Source of the DNA: Lunularia cruciata
Lineage: Eukaryota > Streptophyta > Marchantiopsida > Lunulariales > Lunulariaceae
Length of the DNA: 64,000 nt
Direction of reading: 5' to 3'
Assembly (NCBI GenBank): GCA_948567375.1
Contig: OX419759.1
Coordinates: 38,107,493-38,171,492, forward strand
In this document: piece after piece, positions 21,220 through 35,400 of the stretch
How positions within the stretch are numbered: position 1 is the first letter of the stretch
Layout of the letters: each line of letters opens with the position of its first letter
Translations under genes and position numbers: made by a program
Notes under the pieces: generated by a model
Database searches by the model: none
What the model saw: only the letters and a program-made list of their open reading frames with translations
Told to the model about the DNA's origin: nothing

Positions 21220-24200
21220 TAGCGAGTTTCATCTATTCCTCTTGAGTAGTTTATGGCTTCATCTCACCATAGACCACCATTTGATGAACGTTCAAAAGTA
21301 CGTGACATGCAGAATAGAATGTTGTTCAATACCTTTCCCACTCATGCTCTCAATTGGCTCAGACATACAAGCAGTAGTCGTAACCGACAGTCGTCTTGGC
21401 AAACTAAGCCCGAAACCTGCGATGATTGCGCACTCGCAGCATTAAGTTATGTGTTGTGAACAGTTCCGGGGGTTCTCTCTCAAGCTTCTCAAGGTAATTC
21501 AAAGTTCCAGCGTTTTGAGAAAAAATCCCGGGAAGATCACATTCGACATCCGTAAGGTTATTTTGGAAGTCCATGGTAGCTTCGACTCACTGCCCGGATC
21601 TTCAGTTCCGGGGGGACCTTCTTTAGCTTTTACCAACTGCACGAGGCAGACAACTGGCTCCGTTAGTAGATCAATCAGCGAAGGGCATGGAGTGCCGGTC
21701 CTTCGGTGGATTGGCTGCCAGGCAATGGGAGCTCCTCTGGCCATGGACCCACTTAGTTCATGCATGAGGACTGAAATGTGACTACAGGACTAAAGAGAGA
21801 TTCCGCAGGTTTCCTTGCTGGAAGTCGTCAAAGGGTGAAGTAGCAGGTGAATCAAACCATGAGTGTTTTTCTGACCATGTTTCCATCTGTGCATCAGGTC
21901 CCGAGAGCTTGGTAAGAGTATCACATGTATATTCAACGATGGCTGCTTTCATGGTGGTCATGGTAAATTTTCTTTGGTTTTAAATTATCACGAAGTGCAG
22001 CAGGACGATTGATTGTAAAGGTATGGGAGGCGGTTGGGAGAAAGAAGTATGGTGAGATTGAGAAGCTTTTGCGACTGGAGCGGAGCTGACGATCGAGGAT
22101 GAACAACAACATTATCCGAACGCTAGCACAGTTCCACTACAGCAACCGCAACAGAGCATATATATTTTTGTATATGCAGCAAAACACAACTATTGCGAAC
22201 CACCGTGAATCTCTGACTAAATGAGAGATGAAGTTTACGACAACATCCTGTCTCCTTGAGTGTCTGGATCCTCCGGATGTCGACTGACTACAGCAATTGA
22301 ATGAAAAGGAGCCCTTCTTTCCTTGCAAGTTGTGATGATGATACAGCAGAAGAGCAGCAACCTTGGCTTTTGATCTCGATGTATGTAATTCCTAAACACT
22401 GCAGCGATGTGCAGCTTCGATTGTAAAATATTTGCTACCAACTGAAGGTCCCAAATTATTTTCCGATTGGAAATTCGAGAACCTCAACTTAATTTCGCTC
22501 ATCTACGTCCATATATTTTGTGGATTTTGGAGTAGTAGTTCCTCTTCCTGCCCAAAGTATTCGAGTTTAATTAATTTGCTCTAGGATATTCTCGATTCAT
22601 TATTTTAACATAGGCTTCAATGTACCCATTGTAACTCGTGCTGTTCCCCTAGGTTGTTTTCAAGAAAGAGAAATTAAAGTGAGGGAATAACTGCAAGCAA
22701 GCCAGACCTTGCACCCATTGTTTCGAGAACTGTTGGAGATACAGATCCATCATAGTCGGTATGTTTCCTTTTATTCGGTGTAATCCGAAGGTTTACTCCA
22801 GTGTCAGTGTCTTTCAATTCAAAAGCCTCCGATTGTGAAGCTGCTGGGCTTTGGCAGTCGAAGGCTTTCGAGTGTTGTATCTACATTTTATTGAATTACT
22901 GCGATCAATGCCTCTGTCCATGTGCTCATCATCGCTGTTGTTCCGACATGTGGAGAAGCAGCTCGTAAAATAAATATATTTCTTAACCCCGCGTCTCATG
23001 CGGCTCTCTCATTTCCTATCTGTCATCCTCTGACTTCGCTCTCTCCGCCCGTCGATCCGCTATTCATCTCTATCCCTTCGCTCCACTATTAATCATCCCA
23101 GGCAGCACACTTTCGGAGGCCGTTCTTGGTATCGTTTTCCACTACTTTTCCTCCCTAACACGACAAGCCCTTCATTAGACAATCCAATTAGTCCTATGCG
23201 ACCAAAGCATCCCAAAAGTGATGTCCTGACGTAAATTCCGTTTTATTCATTGAAGATGGAAGTCAACTTTCTCCCTACTGAATGCTGGTGAGATGTACCA
23301 GCATAACCGGCATGTGCGCAGACGCAACATATGTCTAGCCAAAAACGGTAGGAGTCTTTTGTAGAGTTTCACTACACTCAGATCAATCAGGAAAATCACA
23401 TTCTACTCGCTACTAGACTAGAACATGTAGAATCCGTGCATCCACGTGGTTGATGTCTGGCTCTAGACCACATGGCTAGACTATGGCCTTGTTGCATCAC
23501 CATCTTGCATGGTTTCGACTGGGGCAGATATGGTTTCAACATAAGTCTTTCTCGAGAAGAAAAGCCTCAAACGCCTGTCTATTCACCAAATGTTATCGAC
23601 AACTGTACTAGAAGCAAGATGTTCCACAATCCCTGCAGAATCTGCGAGAGGAATGATTACCCACGTTGAGCGGCTTGGACCTTGAAGGAAACCGCTCAAA
23701 ATGGCCGACTGGAAAGCTAAACCTTCCCTAAATTCAGTCAGCAGATAAAAGCAGGTGTCGACTACCAGGAGAGAGAGAGACGCAAGATCATAATGGACGG
23801 AGATCTTGTCTTTGCTTTCCAATGCATTCATACTCTGTGTGTCCTGGACGTCATGGCTTCGATTCAATCGCCAATAATAGAGGATGTCAACAATCTTCAC
23901 TGTCAGCGGGAAAAAGCAAGTCGTTGATAGTTGGCTTTATGGCTTTCTGGACATGTTACTTCCCGCAGGCATGTCCCCCGGATCGCTTCTCAACTATCTC
24001 CATCTTTATCCACTTAGCAATGTGAGAAACGGGAGCTAACAAACATGGAAAATGGGTCCGAACGTACCAACCGGTGAATTCGGTCTTTCATCATTATTCT
24101 GACCTCCCGTGAATAGTTGAACTTATAAAGGAGGGACGAATCAATGCAAATTGTTTTAAAGCTGCTACACTCAGAAAATGACGGGACTCTTGAGAAAAGG

Positions 24201-24299
24201 CGGTGAGGGAAGATGCGGAGCTAGTTGTGAGTAGTCACGCATTAGCAGAATCAACCTTCTTAATGCTTGAGCTGACTTTTGGCTAGGATACATACTTAC
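21220..24299. other. Intergenic, no gene recognised
   Basis: Mixed-composition DNA with only short frames (up to 110 codons at 21449-21781). A CT-rich, promoter-like stretch lies near 23020-23100. No domain, RNA gene or transposon is recognised. The FLA 3' UTR lies in the first few hundred bases. Confidence 0.5.
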
Positions 24300-27200
24300 A
24301 TGTAATTACTATCCAATTGTTGTTGGCGCTTAGACAGGCATAGACTTTGATTTTCCATAAGAACACAAATAAGATATTAATTTACAACTATCATCAATTT
24401 TGAATATATTTTTGATTTTATTATAAAAACATTAAAAACCCAATCCTTGGAAGTGTGTTATTTGAATACAATTTTAAATCATGAGGTACGAACAATTAAG
24501 TTGATAACTCTTTAACTGATATAAGAATAGGAATCTAATTAAATAGAATTCACTGAACTTGATCGTAGTATTCATAAGATTATTGCTCATTACTATATTG
24601 GAACAGGGTTAGTTTGCTTTGCTTTCATGTAATATCGCATAGATAGCCAACAACTACCAACCATTGTACTAAACTAGTTAGTTGGTAAATACTGCATTGA
24701 ACTTTCTCCATATCCAATCTTTAATGGAATTATTTTTCTCATTTACATAGGAAGAAAGAGATGTATGTGAGCCACACGGAAAGCAAGTATTTTCGCTCAG
24801 CTTTTGTGATTCTAATATTATGAGATGGTTTATGGAGATCATTTTATTAACAATATGATATATGTATGGAAGTACATGAATAATCTTTCATCCTTGTTTC
24901 TTTTTAATTAGGTTTACTTGCTCCATTTAGGTTTATTTTGAAAAAAATTCATTTTAATATTAGAAAATTGCTTAAATCAATTAACATACCTTTTTAACTT
25001 TACAACAAAGTTGAAAAAAATTGGTTCATTCTAGAGTAATTTTTCTATATGATACAGATTTTATTTGTTAATTTAGTCATCTCTTAATATATTGGCCTGC
25101 CTTCTCTTTATCATTTAGCTCAATATACATGCTTTGAAGATTTTTATTTTGATTTATAGTTCCACAATCTCCTCCTTATTTTATGATAAGATATTATGAG
25201 TGTATAGATGAATGCTCTAATAAACTCAAAAAGGTTATGAGTTTAATGGTTGTAAAAGATGTGAAGAAGAAATGATCAAATAGAGATTGCTGATATGCAT
25301 TTGATTAGTACTAGTAAGACTAATCAGATCTATGATTTTATACTAAACAAGGCTCTTACCACATATCATACAATCAAAGCATAATTTTCAATTGCAGCAG
25401 TTCACTACAACATCATTCAGTAGGATATTGAAGCATCTTAGTATGTTTAAAGCAATAATTCCTAATAGATGTCTTAGAAAAAAATTCATAATACTCAATA
25501 TTATATTGATGTTCTCACAAGTTTTGCCTTGAGAACATCTAAGAAGAAAGTTCTAAGAAGATTTTTGAGAATCTTACCTTATATATATGTAAACTAAATT
25601 CCAATCTTGCAAGGAAAGGGATTGGTGGAAGCTCATGACCACTAACTTGGTTAAGCTAATCTAGCTCAACTTTAACAAAAACTAACATGTCCTTATGAGA
25701 GTCCTTGGAAATCAAGAGAGCTCAATTTGGAAAGTGAACTTGGAATTTTTAGTTTTAGGTGATTGATTTGGAATTTTTTTATTAGAAATAATGTTTAAGC
25801 TTTGTAATTGAAGTTTGAGGTTTCAACAATTAAATTGATTCATAAGTCTCAAGCTGGAAAAACAAGACAAAAATATTTATATTCGTTTAATATTAAATAC
25901 CATTAATTACTAAATTTTCTAGAATTCTACCTTGATGAAAATAATTGATCATTTGATCAAGAGTGTCCAAATATTTGAGTAAATAGAGATGAAGAGATTG
26001 GTGCCAATCATCATCCAGAAAAGAGAACTCTTCAAGTTGAGAATAGAGCTTCTTGGAATATGTACTTTTTGAGTACCCTTTGAGAATTTATTGTTAAAAC
26101 ACTACTAACAAGATCCAAATTAACTTAAGCCTACAAGTATGGAAAGAGGCATTTAAGTTGTTACTTAAACTTTTATTCTATTTTTATCCCCAAAGGTATG
26201 TAAAATCTTCCTCATCTGCTAAATTTTAGATAAAAAGAGTTTATTGAGGTATCCATATCACAAGTAATGCAAGGCTACAAGGATGTATCAAACCAAACCA
26301 AGTGGAAAACCATCTCTACATATCATTTTATTTTGGAATCAAAAGCAAGATTTCAATCTATCTTGTATTATCTCCTACTATCTTCAAGTAATATACACAA
26401 ATCCATAGAAATTTAGATAACAAATTTTGTAGCATATAAATATTTTGAGCTTGATATAAGTCAGAATTATAATATGAAAGAGAACTTCCTTTTTCCATGT
26501 GAAAAAGTATTGAATCTCTAAACAACTATATAATTTGATATGAAGGATCTTTAATATTCTTCCATTGTTGAATACTTTGTAAAATTGAGAAAATTAGTAA
26601 AATTAAGCAAAGACAATAATAATAAACATTAGCAATTAAGGATCACACAAGCTATATATTACTATTATCTGAGAAACCGTTATTATACCAATAAACTCAA
26701 ATGACTTACCTTTAGATAATCAAACCTAGGTTTGACTACCTTTTGAGTATCTACTTCTACAAGACATTGTTCTCCAAAGTACTCATTGTATCTTTATCAT
26801 TTTCAATTTCTTGTTCATGCAAGGATACTTGGCTTGGATTTGAAACATAGTAGATTTCCAAAGGATATCTACCTTGGTTAAATAATTTCATTGCCAATAT
26901 TCTAATGTTGCTAAAGTCAACCTTAATCACGTGCAATATTGTGTACATGCATCTATCACTTGATTGTTTCTTGTTTCTTTTCAAAAAACAGTATTTGCTC
27001 CTAAATTGCATTTTCTTGCTCTATAGGAAACCATTTTATCTCAACATTATTGTTCTTCTTTTGTATCTTTTAAAAGATTTTATGACCTAATACACATCTC
27101 ATGTCTTGGGGAAGGATAATTTGCAAGAAATAATACCACTGATTTGCTCATATGCTAAGAGAATCAAGCTGCTAGGATAGAGAACTTGATGATCTAAGAT

Positions 27201-29988
27201 TTGCACTAAATTGAGAAAGAAGATACCGAGGCTCAAGTTCTTTTATTCTTTATTCTTTGAGAGTCCATAAACCTAAAATTGTTCAAGCATACAAGTTGGG
27301 GCAAAAAGGCTTAAAAAAACATAGCATTTTGATAAGATTTGTCTCATAAATTCAAAGAAACTTTGTAATTGCAAACAAGGTTGTACTCAAAGAGAAGCGC
27401 ATTTTGTTAGATCCATATATCACTCCTCTTCAACTTCAAGTAAAGAAAGAGAATTTACCAAGGTGAAGGAAACAATCAACTTCATGACTGCAAGTTCAAA
27501 CACTTAGAGTCTAGTCTAAAATGTTGATGGGCTTATACACACAAAGTGCTTAAGTGCACTACTAAGTGAGAGCCAAATGAGCAGTTTTTTAGGGTCTAAA
27601 ATTTTTGTAGTCAATGAACTAAAAAACTAAAAAGACATTGAAAGAAAACAACACCACTTGCTAGCTTGCATGTTCAGTTGCCATGAAATTTTCACATTTT
27701 GTGCTGGCGGTACTTCTGTGGTTTGGTGGCTAACTTCCTTCCTTGCCTTAATGAATCTAATTTCTCTTTGGCTTTGATTTACACTTCCACTTCCACTTTT
27801 TCTATCAACTCCAAATTCTACTACTAGCATTATTGTTATAAAGATTATGTGGACCCAAATACAATCAAATATACTATAAAAATTACACTTTGGACAGAAA
27901 AAAACAAAAAAGTTGTATAATCTTGGTACTACATTTCATTTCTAACCTGTCTACTTCAAGAGAAGAAATTCTAAGAAGAATTTAAAGTAGCTCTTAACTT
28001 TTTAAATCAAAACATACTATTATGTTATCTTATCTCATTTGAAAATGACCTTTACTTGTCAAAATCAAGAGCTATTATCTTATTATTAAGAGGAAAATAT
28101 ACAGTCAATACACACTCTAAGAGACATATCTCAACTTATATTTTAGCAATCAATAGTTGAGACGCCTCTTTATAATAGCAACAAAGCATATTTGATTTCA
28201 ACATCATTATATCAAAGAAAGTGTGTTCAAAGATGAAGGAACATATCATACATCCAATAATAGACAAGTGTCTTGATATCCTTAAAAAGAAACTATTATG
28301 GTGGAGATTGGAGAAGCATCAATCGGTTTGAAGTTCATTATATAAACTTTGACTCAATCTAAATTAAAAGTTCCGTTTTTTATAACATACTGCAAGGGAT
28401 ATATCTAGTCAAATGGAGTTCCCGGCTAGGGAATGGATCCACCTCTAGAGATGTTCTAGAGCACCTACATTTGGAGCTTTGGTTGTTCTCCAAGTGATAA
28501 TGGTGGAGCTATAAGTGCGGAGAAGCATATGCATAGGCTTCCACAAGTGCGCAGGGGTGGAAGAGATTAGGAAAGAATTATATTTGACTTGGGTTTACAA
28601 GTGAGTGATTACATTTTGGCATTTGATTAAGAAATCCATCAAATGTTTATAATTAGGATTTGAGAGTGATTAAGCCTTGGCTTAGGAGCCGAGGAATATT
28701 CACAATGTTGGTAGAGGTGACAACATTTGACTTAGTGGTATATAGACGTAGCTTTGATTCAAAGAAGTAGCTTTGCTTTTTACTTATGAAAATCTTGATT
28801 ATCAATAAAGGCACTTCCTTTTGTCACTTTGACCAGCACATTGGTAGATCAAACATTGAAGAAATGCTAGCAACATCTCTAAGTTTGACTCAAATTTAGC
28901 TTTATTTCAGCAATAACTTATAGCTAGGAAGGTGGAAACAAAAGTTTCACATCAAATTGCACAATCATTTGAGTAAAATTTCCTTGAAAGGATATAGATA
29001 CTCTATTATAAATTAGCTTTAGGCAATACCATTAGTAAGAGAGCTTCTCCAACTTTGCATTTTCTTGGTACTTTGTGTCATATTTAGATGTAGTGTTGTA
29101 GTAGCCTATAGCTACAAAACTGTTTAGATTTATTTGAAGTGAGGGAAGCAAGGAAGGTGGAAATTACAGCTTTGTATCAAACTACATTAGCTTTGTATAT
29201 TCAAGACTTGTATCTACATTGGCTTTGTATATTCAAGACTGTGTATATTCAAGATTATGGCATGTGACTTTGAAAGTGGTAAAATCAAGTGTCACCAATT
29301 TTGAGTATCAAGTAATTGCAGCCCTTTTGAGTAATTGCAAACCTTGGATGTTTGAAGGGAGAACCATAAGAGTGTATGGAGCTAGACCAACAAAGCTAAG
29401 GGTCGGAGATAGGGAGGCCCATTAATTTTGGTTCAATTCAATTAGGGATTTGAATTAGCTTGAATAGGGACTTTACTATAGAAAAGGTTCTTGTACTAGA
29501 GGGTCTATGTATTGGAGAATTCTTGTACCAAAGGTTCTTGCATCAAAGGGTTCTTGCTTCATAGGTTCTTGTATCATGTGATTCTTTTATTGGAGGGTTT
29601 TGGTACCATACAAGATGAAGCCTACAAAATAATTGATCTTCTTTGGTAGCAAATAGGCTCTCCTCACATCTACCCCTTGCTTTTCTATCTTCAGTTTTGT
29701 TCTTGGGTGTGTTTTTTCTTGTGTGTATTCATTATTTAACACCAAATTGTTAGTCCGTGTTCCGAATAATTACTCTTCTAGTTATGTATTGGGTTATATC
29801 TCTTAGGGTTCAAAAGATTCCTCAATAGACCCTTTCTTGATGCCTACACTTTGTTCTTTAGCATAGGTAGCTAGAGAGACTACCATAGACAACAATCATC
29901 TATTAGCACCCCATACCTCATATGTGCATCTAGGGCATAGATTTAGGCATTGCCTTTTCTAACCTGACCTTCTAGGGGCTTAGGTTCT
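24300..29988. other. AT-rich intergenic DNA, probably ancient transposon debris
   Basis: Strongly AT-rich with no ORF above 85 codons. Local imperfect duplications occur, for example tttgtatattcaagact near 29195-29260 and a loose ggttcttg-type array at 29485-29580. No LTR pair or coding domain is recognisable. The change of composition near 24300 marks the right edge of the low-copy island. Confidence 0.5.
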
Positions 29989-30434
29989 TGTCACACCATT
30001 TGTAGTGTCGCATCTAGATGCTCAAACATTGGAGTTCTAATGATAGTAATTAGAGTTATTTCAGTAGTTTCTCTGAGACTACTTTTTGATGGTTAGATTT
30101 TGTGTTTGGGGTACTGACTTCATGGTGGGGCCCACCATCACTTTGTACCATTTGCACCGTCAAGTGTGTCGTCAGCAAGACCGTTAGGGTTCAGACCTAG
30201 CTTGAGTTCAAGGGGTATACTTTTGAGGTGCAGCTCCAAAGAGCTCACTTCTCTGATGTTGTGCCTTCGAGTTCCTGGCTATGGTGGACAAAGGCCGGCG
30301 AGCGTCACCTAGATTCTCTATGCTAGAGTGGGTGTGGCTTGACTATAATAAGTGCTCAATTTTTGGCAGTTTATAGAGTGAAAAATCAAGTATTGATTTG
30401 AGTTGAGTTGAGAGTGGGAAACAATCTGATTACA
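29989..30434 (+). repeat. B2 5' terminal repeat segment, 446 bp
   Basis: Starts TGTCACACCATTTGTAG and ends AATCTGATTACA. It aligns along its length with 40614-41062 (TGTCACGCC...), with shared blocks such as ggggtatacttttga and gagcgtcacctagattctct. Either it is the LTR, or it is the inner part of a longer LTR reaching the primer-site candidate at 31291. Confidence 0.7.
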
Positions 30435-31789
30435 TCAAAGAAGTGAAGTCAGGAGGAAATTGGGTGCAAGAACTTTGAGTGTTGGTGGTATCTCCAAGCT
30501 TGGTGGATCATTGGTAGCTAGATTCAAGTCCAAATTTTCCCTAGTGTGCAAAAGCTCATTCAATTGATGTAGATTTGGCAGTAAGGCACATGGTGTGCGG
30601 AAGCGCTAGCCAAGTTTTGAGCATAAAAGGAGCAAATTTTGAGCAGTGGTTGTGATTTTGAGCTCAAGAGGTGAAAGCAAGACAAATTTGTTGCGAGTTG
30701 GGCTCAGAAAGTCAAATTGAAGGTGGAGTTGGGAAGCTATTCTCATGAATTTGTGATTTGGAGAAACCCGTGTTTCAATTTGGCTCGAGTGGAAAGTTAG
30801 CGGGGGATTTGGCGGTCAGCCAACTTTAGGGTTTATGTCAAATTTTACGTCAGATTTTGGCCAGATTTGGAGGAGTTTTGCTAGATTTTGGAGGAGGTTT
30901 GAAGTGGCAAGAAGAAATGCCTCATTTGGCTGAATTTTGGCGTTTAGAGGCTTTGAGGCATAGGGTTGTGTGCTATGAGAGGCTACAAAGGCCTAGAAGG
31001 GCCAGCTTGTTGGCATAAGGCTAGCTAGTTTAGAGTAGATCTTGGTCATTGGTTGGAAAAATCTGCCCATCTTGCTAGATTGTGCACAAATTTAGGGTTT
31101 GATCCCTAGATCTCTTGTTCCTAAATTGATACCCTAGCCAATTGGTCCACCCTCACTTGTTGCCCTAGTGACTGTGCAACTGTTATCTATACACTTGTAG
31201 CTTTGGCTAGGAGAAGCAATTTGATCCCATTCTTGGTGATCTTGGTAGCTTAGAACTTAGATACAAACTTCTCTTATATCAAATGCCAAATGGTGGCAGA
31301 GTCAGATCCGGTGTTATTTTATGAGATGGAGGGTTTTTGTTTAGATTTCTTGTGATAGGACCCCATCCATTCTCTACTTCTTGTTTGTGCACCATGTTTG
31401 TGTGAGATGCCCTGACTTTTGAGCATTGGCGCTCTAGTGTGCTCTTGGTAGTGAGGTTGGAGTGATGACCAGACTACCTTTGTTTCTCTCTGGTGAGGCA
31501 AGAAGTGATGACCTATAGATCATGAGAGTGCATGTTGTGATGGCATGTTATAAGTTGCTCTTTACCCTAGTGTAGTTATCTCGGTTAGAGTTACATTAGT
31601 GGGTGGTGCTTAGTTGGTGTTGGCACTTGGTAGGTACTTGCGGTTGTAGTTTGTAGTTCCGAGTTGCGGTTGCGGTTGCGGTTACTTTGTCACGACGGAG
31701 TTCTTTGGAGATTCCAAAGGAGATAGCCCTGCAGTACGCAGTGGGTTTACTCGGAGTGGTACTCGGTATCAGCCTGTACTTTAGGTCCC
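30435..31789 (+). other. B2 leader, with a weak primer-site candidate
   Basis: No coding signal. At 31291-31303 TGGTGGCAGAGTC differs from the plant tRNA-Met site TGGTATCAGAGCC at three positions. If that is the primer site, everything from 29989 to about 31289 would be one 1.3-kb LTR missing its first part. Confidence 0.4.
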
Positions 31790-33050
31790 AATGAGAGAGG
31801 AGATTGACTTTGAGTTGGAGTTTGACACAAGAGTTGATTCAGTTGAGAGTGCACTTTGTATGTCCGCACCGTTGTTGTGGAACATGGACAAGATTTATGG
31901 GGCCTCCAAAGGCCCTAGGCGTTACTCTGGTACAGTGGGTACCATTGAGTTGGATGACTTCATCTAGGAGTTTGATAGTTGGTGTGATCTATAGTAGATG
32001 CAGAACTTGACCTTGTTTACACCTTTCATGGCATGGAAGGGGTTGTTTCAGCATCTAGAGGGTCCACCGATGGATGACTACCATGAGTTCAGGAGAGCTC
32101 ATTTGGAGGAGATTGAGTTATGAGATAGTATTGGTCTCCAAACTATGTCTCTATCACTTCAGGCTTGGTGGCCAAGAGTAGATCGGCTGTATCTACGAGT
32201 TCTAGCTTGAGAAGTGTTGGTGGAGCTAGTGGAGGTGCACTAGTTGGAGATAGTGCTACTACAAGTGGAGGTACCGCTATAGGAGGTAGTAGGGTACTGG
32301 GGTTTAACCTCATGGTGGAGTTCTTCAAGTGTTTGAGGCAGAACTACCAAGGAGTACGAACTGACAAGTTGAGGAGCTTGCAAGAGTTCCGGCGGAAGGC
32401 TGGAGAGAGCCGACGCGAGGCATACACACATGAGGCGGCTGATCAGTTTCACTTAGGGAGTTACTAAGGCCTAGGCAGTCCAATTTTGGTATGGGATATG
32501 GACAGGGAGTTGCAACGTAGAGTTTGTGATGCTACATTGTTATAGGCTACTTTGCCTACTTTGGCATTGGTCTTTGGTTTGGCTGAGCATATTGAGCTCA
32601 ACATGGTAGAGAAGAGAGTAGTGACATCTGGATTTGGTAGGGAGACCTCATCCATAGCTGTGACTTCTTCTAGAGTGCAATAGAGTGCACCACACTTAAT
32701 TGGTTTTCAAGGACAGGGTGGATAGCCTAGATCCTATAGAGCGAGTGGCGGGCCTAGTGGAGTTAGACCCTTACCTTCATTTGTGGGTCAGTAGTAGCCA
32801 GTGATTGGTGGTGTTGCTTGTTGGACTTGTGGTGGACCTCACCATCGGAGAGAGTGTACTCAAGGCAATGGACCTGATACTTTGGGTGCATCACAACCAG
32901 CATAGAGGTAGTGTGAGCATTGCCACAGATTTGGTCACACTAGTGACCAGTGTTTTGACCTACACTCAGAGTTACAGAGTGGTATGGCTGATATGGCAGG
33001 AAGTAGAGGAGCTTTAGTTCATGGAGGACAAGGTGGTAGAGGTGGTCGTA
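31790..33050 (+). pseudogene. gag: B2 gag with two zinc knuckles (broken)
   Basis: The capsid region is recognisable by GTIELDDFI...FDSWCDL near 31945-31990 and by TDKLRSLQEFRRKAGESRREAY at about 32359-32430. Nucleocapsid-like knuckles follow. One reads CWTCGG with HH and C near 32818-32870. A canonical CX2CX4HX4C box follows at about 32911-32955 (CEHCHRFGHTSDQC) before an Arg-Gly-rich stretch. This matches the Gag of a retrotransposon, which packages RNA. Several in-frame stops, all reachable by C-to-T or G-to-A changes, break it. Confidence 0.75.
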
Positions 33051-35178
33051 GAAGATCTACACCTAGTAGGGGTGCAGTACCTGCCCTTACTACTGATACA
33101 ACTATGGCTACTTGGATTGAGCAGTTGGAGCAAAGATTGGCTAGTATGGCTATTGCTAAGAGGAGATCAGATTCGGGTGCTGAGGCTTCCACCTCATATG
33201 CTGGTGACAGAGATGCTTTGGACTTCATGTGCGGAGCAACACAGGTGGATGCATCTACAGTAGTGACTAGGAGTGCAGTACGTGCTCCAGAGCCTAGAGG
33301 AGCATCAGTGGAGTTGGACCCACAAAGAAGAGAGGTTGAGAGATAGGTCAAACTTTCCCAGTCTTTCACACTATCTGAGGCATTGCAGATAACATCCATG
33401 GCTCTTAGACGTCCCAGTGTAGGTGTGGTAGGTGGTGATGGAGTGCATGATGGACTACCTGCTAGTCAACCACCTACTACTACACAGACTGAGTCTAGCA
33501 TGATGTTAGGGGTGGCTGAATTGATTATGCAACATCCTTTGTTTTTGGCCAATGATATGTTTACATTGGGAGTTGACCCAGCTCTAGTGTTCTGGTTGGC
33601 TGCCATGCTGTGTGAGAGTAGGGATGATGCGGTTCCTACTACTAGAGCAGAGGTGGTTGATAGTGGAGCTGACTTGGTTGAGGAGCATGGGATCCGTTCA
33701 GCGACCAATGGTTTATGGCAGGCAGTGGTGGCTAGACTGGAAAGGTTGCCAACTAGACCGGCCTATGAGAGAGCACAATTCACACTTGGTGTTGTCCTAT
33801 TGGATAACTAGAGGAGGATTTTATGTTTGGTGAGACCTTCAAGGAAGGTCTATATTGGGCTAATTGGTAGTGGTCTTTGGTTTGGCTGAGCGTATTGAGC
33901 TCAACACTATGGAGGAGAGGGTGGTGACATCTAGATTTGGTAGGGAGACCTCATCCACAACTATTACTTCTTCTAGAATGCAACAGAGTGCACCATGCCC
34001 AATTGGTTTCTGAAGATAGGGTGGACAGCCAAGAGCCTATGGAGCGAGTGGAAAGCCTAGTGGAGTTAGACCCTTACCTTCATTTTTGGGTCAGCAGTAG
34101 CCAATGAGTGGTGGTGTTGCTTGTTGGACTTGTAGTGACCTCACCATCGGAGAGAGTGTACTCAAGGTAGTGGACCTGATACCTTGGGTGCATCACAGCC
34201 AGCACAAAGGCAGTGTGAGCATTGCAATAGATTTGGTCACACTAGTGATTGATGTTTTGACCTACACCAGGAATTATAGAGTGGTAGAGCTACTATTGCG
34301 TGTAGTAGAGGAGCTCTAGTTCATGGAGGACAAGGTGGTAGATGTGGTGGTAGAGGATCTACACCTAGTAGGGGTGCAGTACATGCCCTTACTTCTAATA
34401 TAGCTATGGCTACTCGGATTGAGCAGTTGGAGCAGAGATTGGCTAGTATGGCTATTGCTAAGAGGAGATCAGATTCGGGTGCTGAGGCTTCCACCTCATA
34501 TGCTGGTGATAGAGATGCTTTGGACTTCATGTGCGGAGTAGCACAGGTGGATGCATCTATAGTAGTGATTAGGAGTGCAATACGTGCTCCAGAGCCTAGA
34601 GGAGCATCAATGGAGTTGGACTCACAGAGAGGAGAGGTTGGGAGATAGGTCAAACTTCCATAGTCTTTCACACTATCTGAGGCATTGTAGACAACATCCA
34701 TGGCTCTTAGACGTCCCAGTGCAGGTGTAGTAGGTGGTGATGGAGTGCATGATGGACTACTTGCTAGTCAACCACCTATTACTACACAAACTAAGTCTAG
34801 CATGATGTTGGGGGCGGCTCAACTGATTATGTGGTGTCCTTTGTTTTCGGCCACTAACATGTTTACATTGGAAGTTGACCCAACCTTAGTGTTCCGGTTG
34901 GCTGCCATGTTGTGTGAGAGTAGGGATGATGCGGTTCCTACTACTAGAGCAAAGGTGGTTGGTAGTGGAGCTGACTTGGTTGAGGAGCATGGGATCCATT
35001 CAACGACCAGTGGTTTATGGCAAGCAGCAGCAGCTAGACTAGAGGAGTTGCCAGCTAGACTGGAGGAGCTGCCAGCTAGACCGGCCTTTGAGAGAGCATG
35101 GTTCACACCTAGTGTTGTCCTATTGAATAACCAAAGGGGGATTTTCCATTTGGTGGGACCTTCAAGGAAGGTCTATAC
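32569..35178 (+). repeat. 1,303-bp tandem duplication inside B2
   Basis: The word ggtctttggtttggctgag starts both units, at 32569 and 33872. Both units end with ccttcaaggaaggtctata (about 33853 and 35176). They contain knuckles, the coiled-coil-like IEQLEQRLASMAIAKRRSD segment and the linker before protease. Units differ by scattered substitutions and a 24-bp repeat (gagttgccagctagact-type) present only in the second at 35046-35085. Confidence 0.85.
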
Positions 35179-35179
35179 A

Positions 35180-35400
35180 CCATAGAGAGTCTTGTTAGAC
35201 TCTGGTGCGCAACCCCTTATGTTGGGAAGGCTGCAATTGTCGGTCTGGAGTTACGGAAGACCAATGTGGAGAGATGTCCATTTCAGATCCAGACATCTCT
35301 AGGTGGTTGTTTGACACAATTCATCACACGTGGGGAGCTTGTATCTAGGTTCAGCCTGGTCATCCGACTGATAGCTGGGTGGTGAGAGCTCAAGCTATTG
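35180..35400 (+). pseudogene. pol: B2 protease fragment
   Basis: VLLDSGAQPLMLG around 35189-35225 carries the DSG/DTG aspartic protease triad of LTR retrotransposons, followed by GLELRKTNVERCPFQIQTSLGG. The frame soon breaks. Confidence 0.7.
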
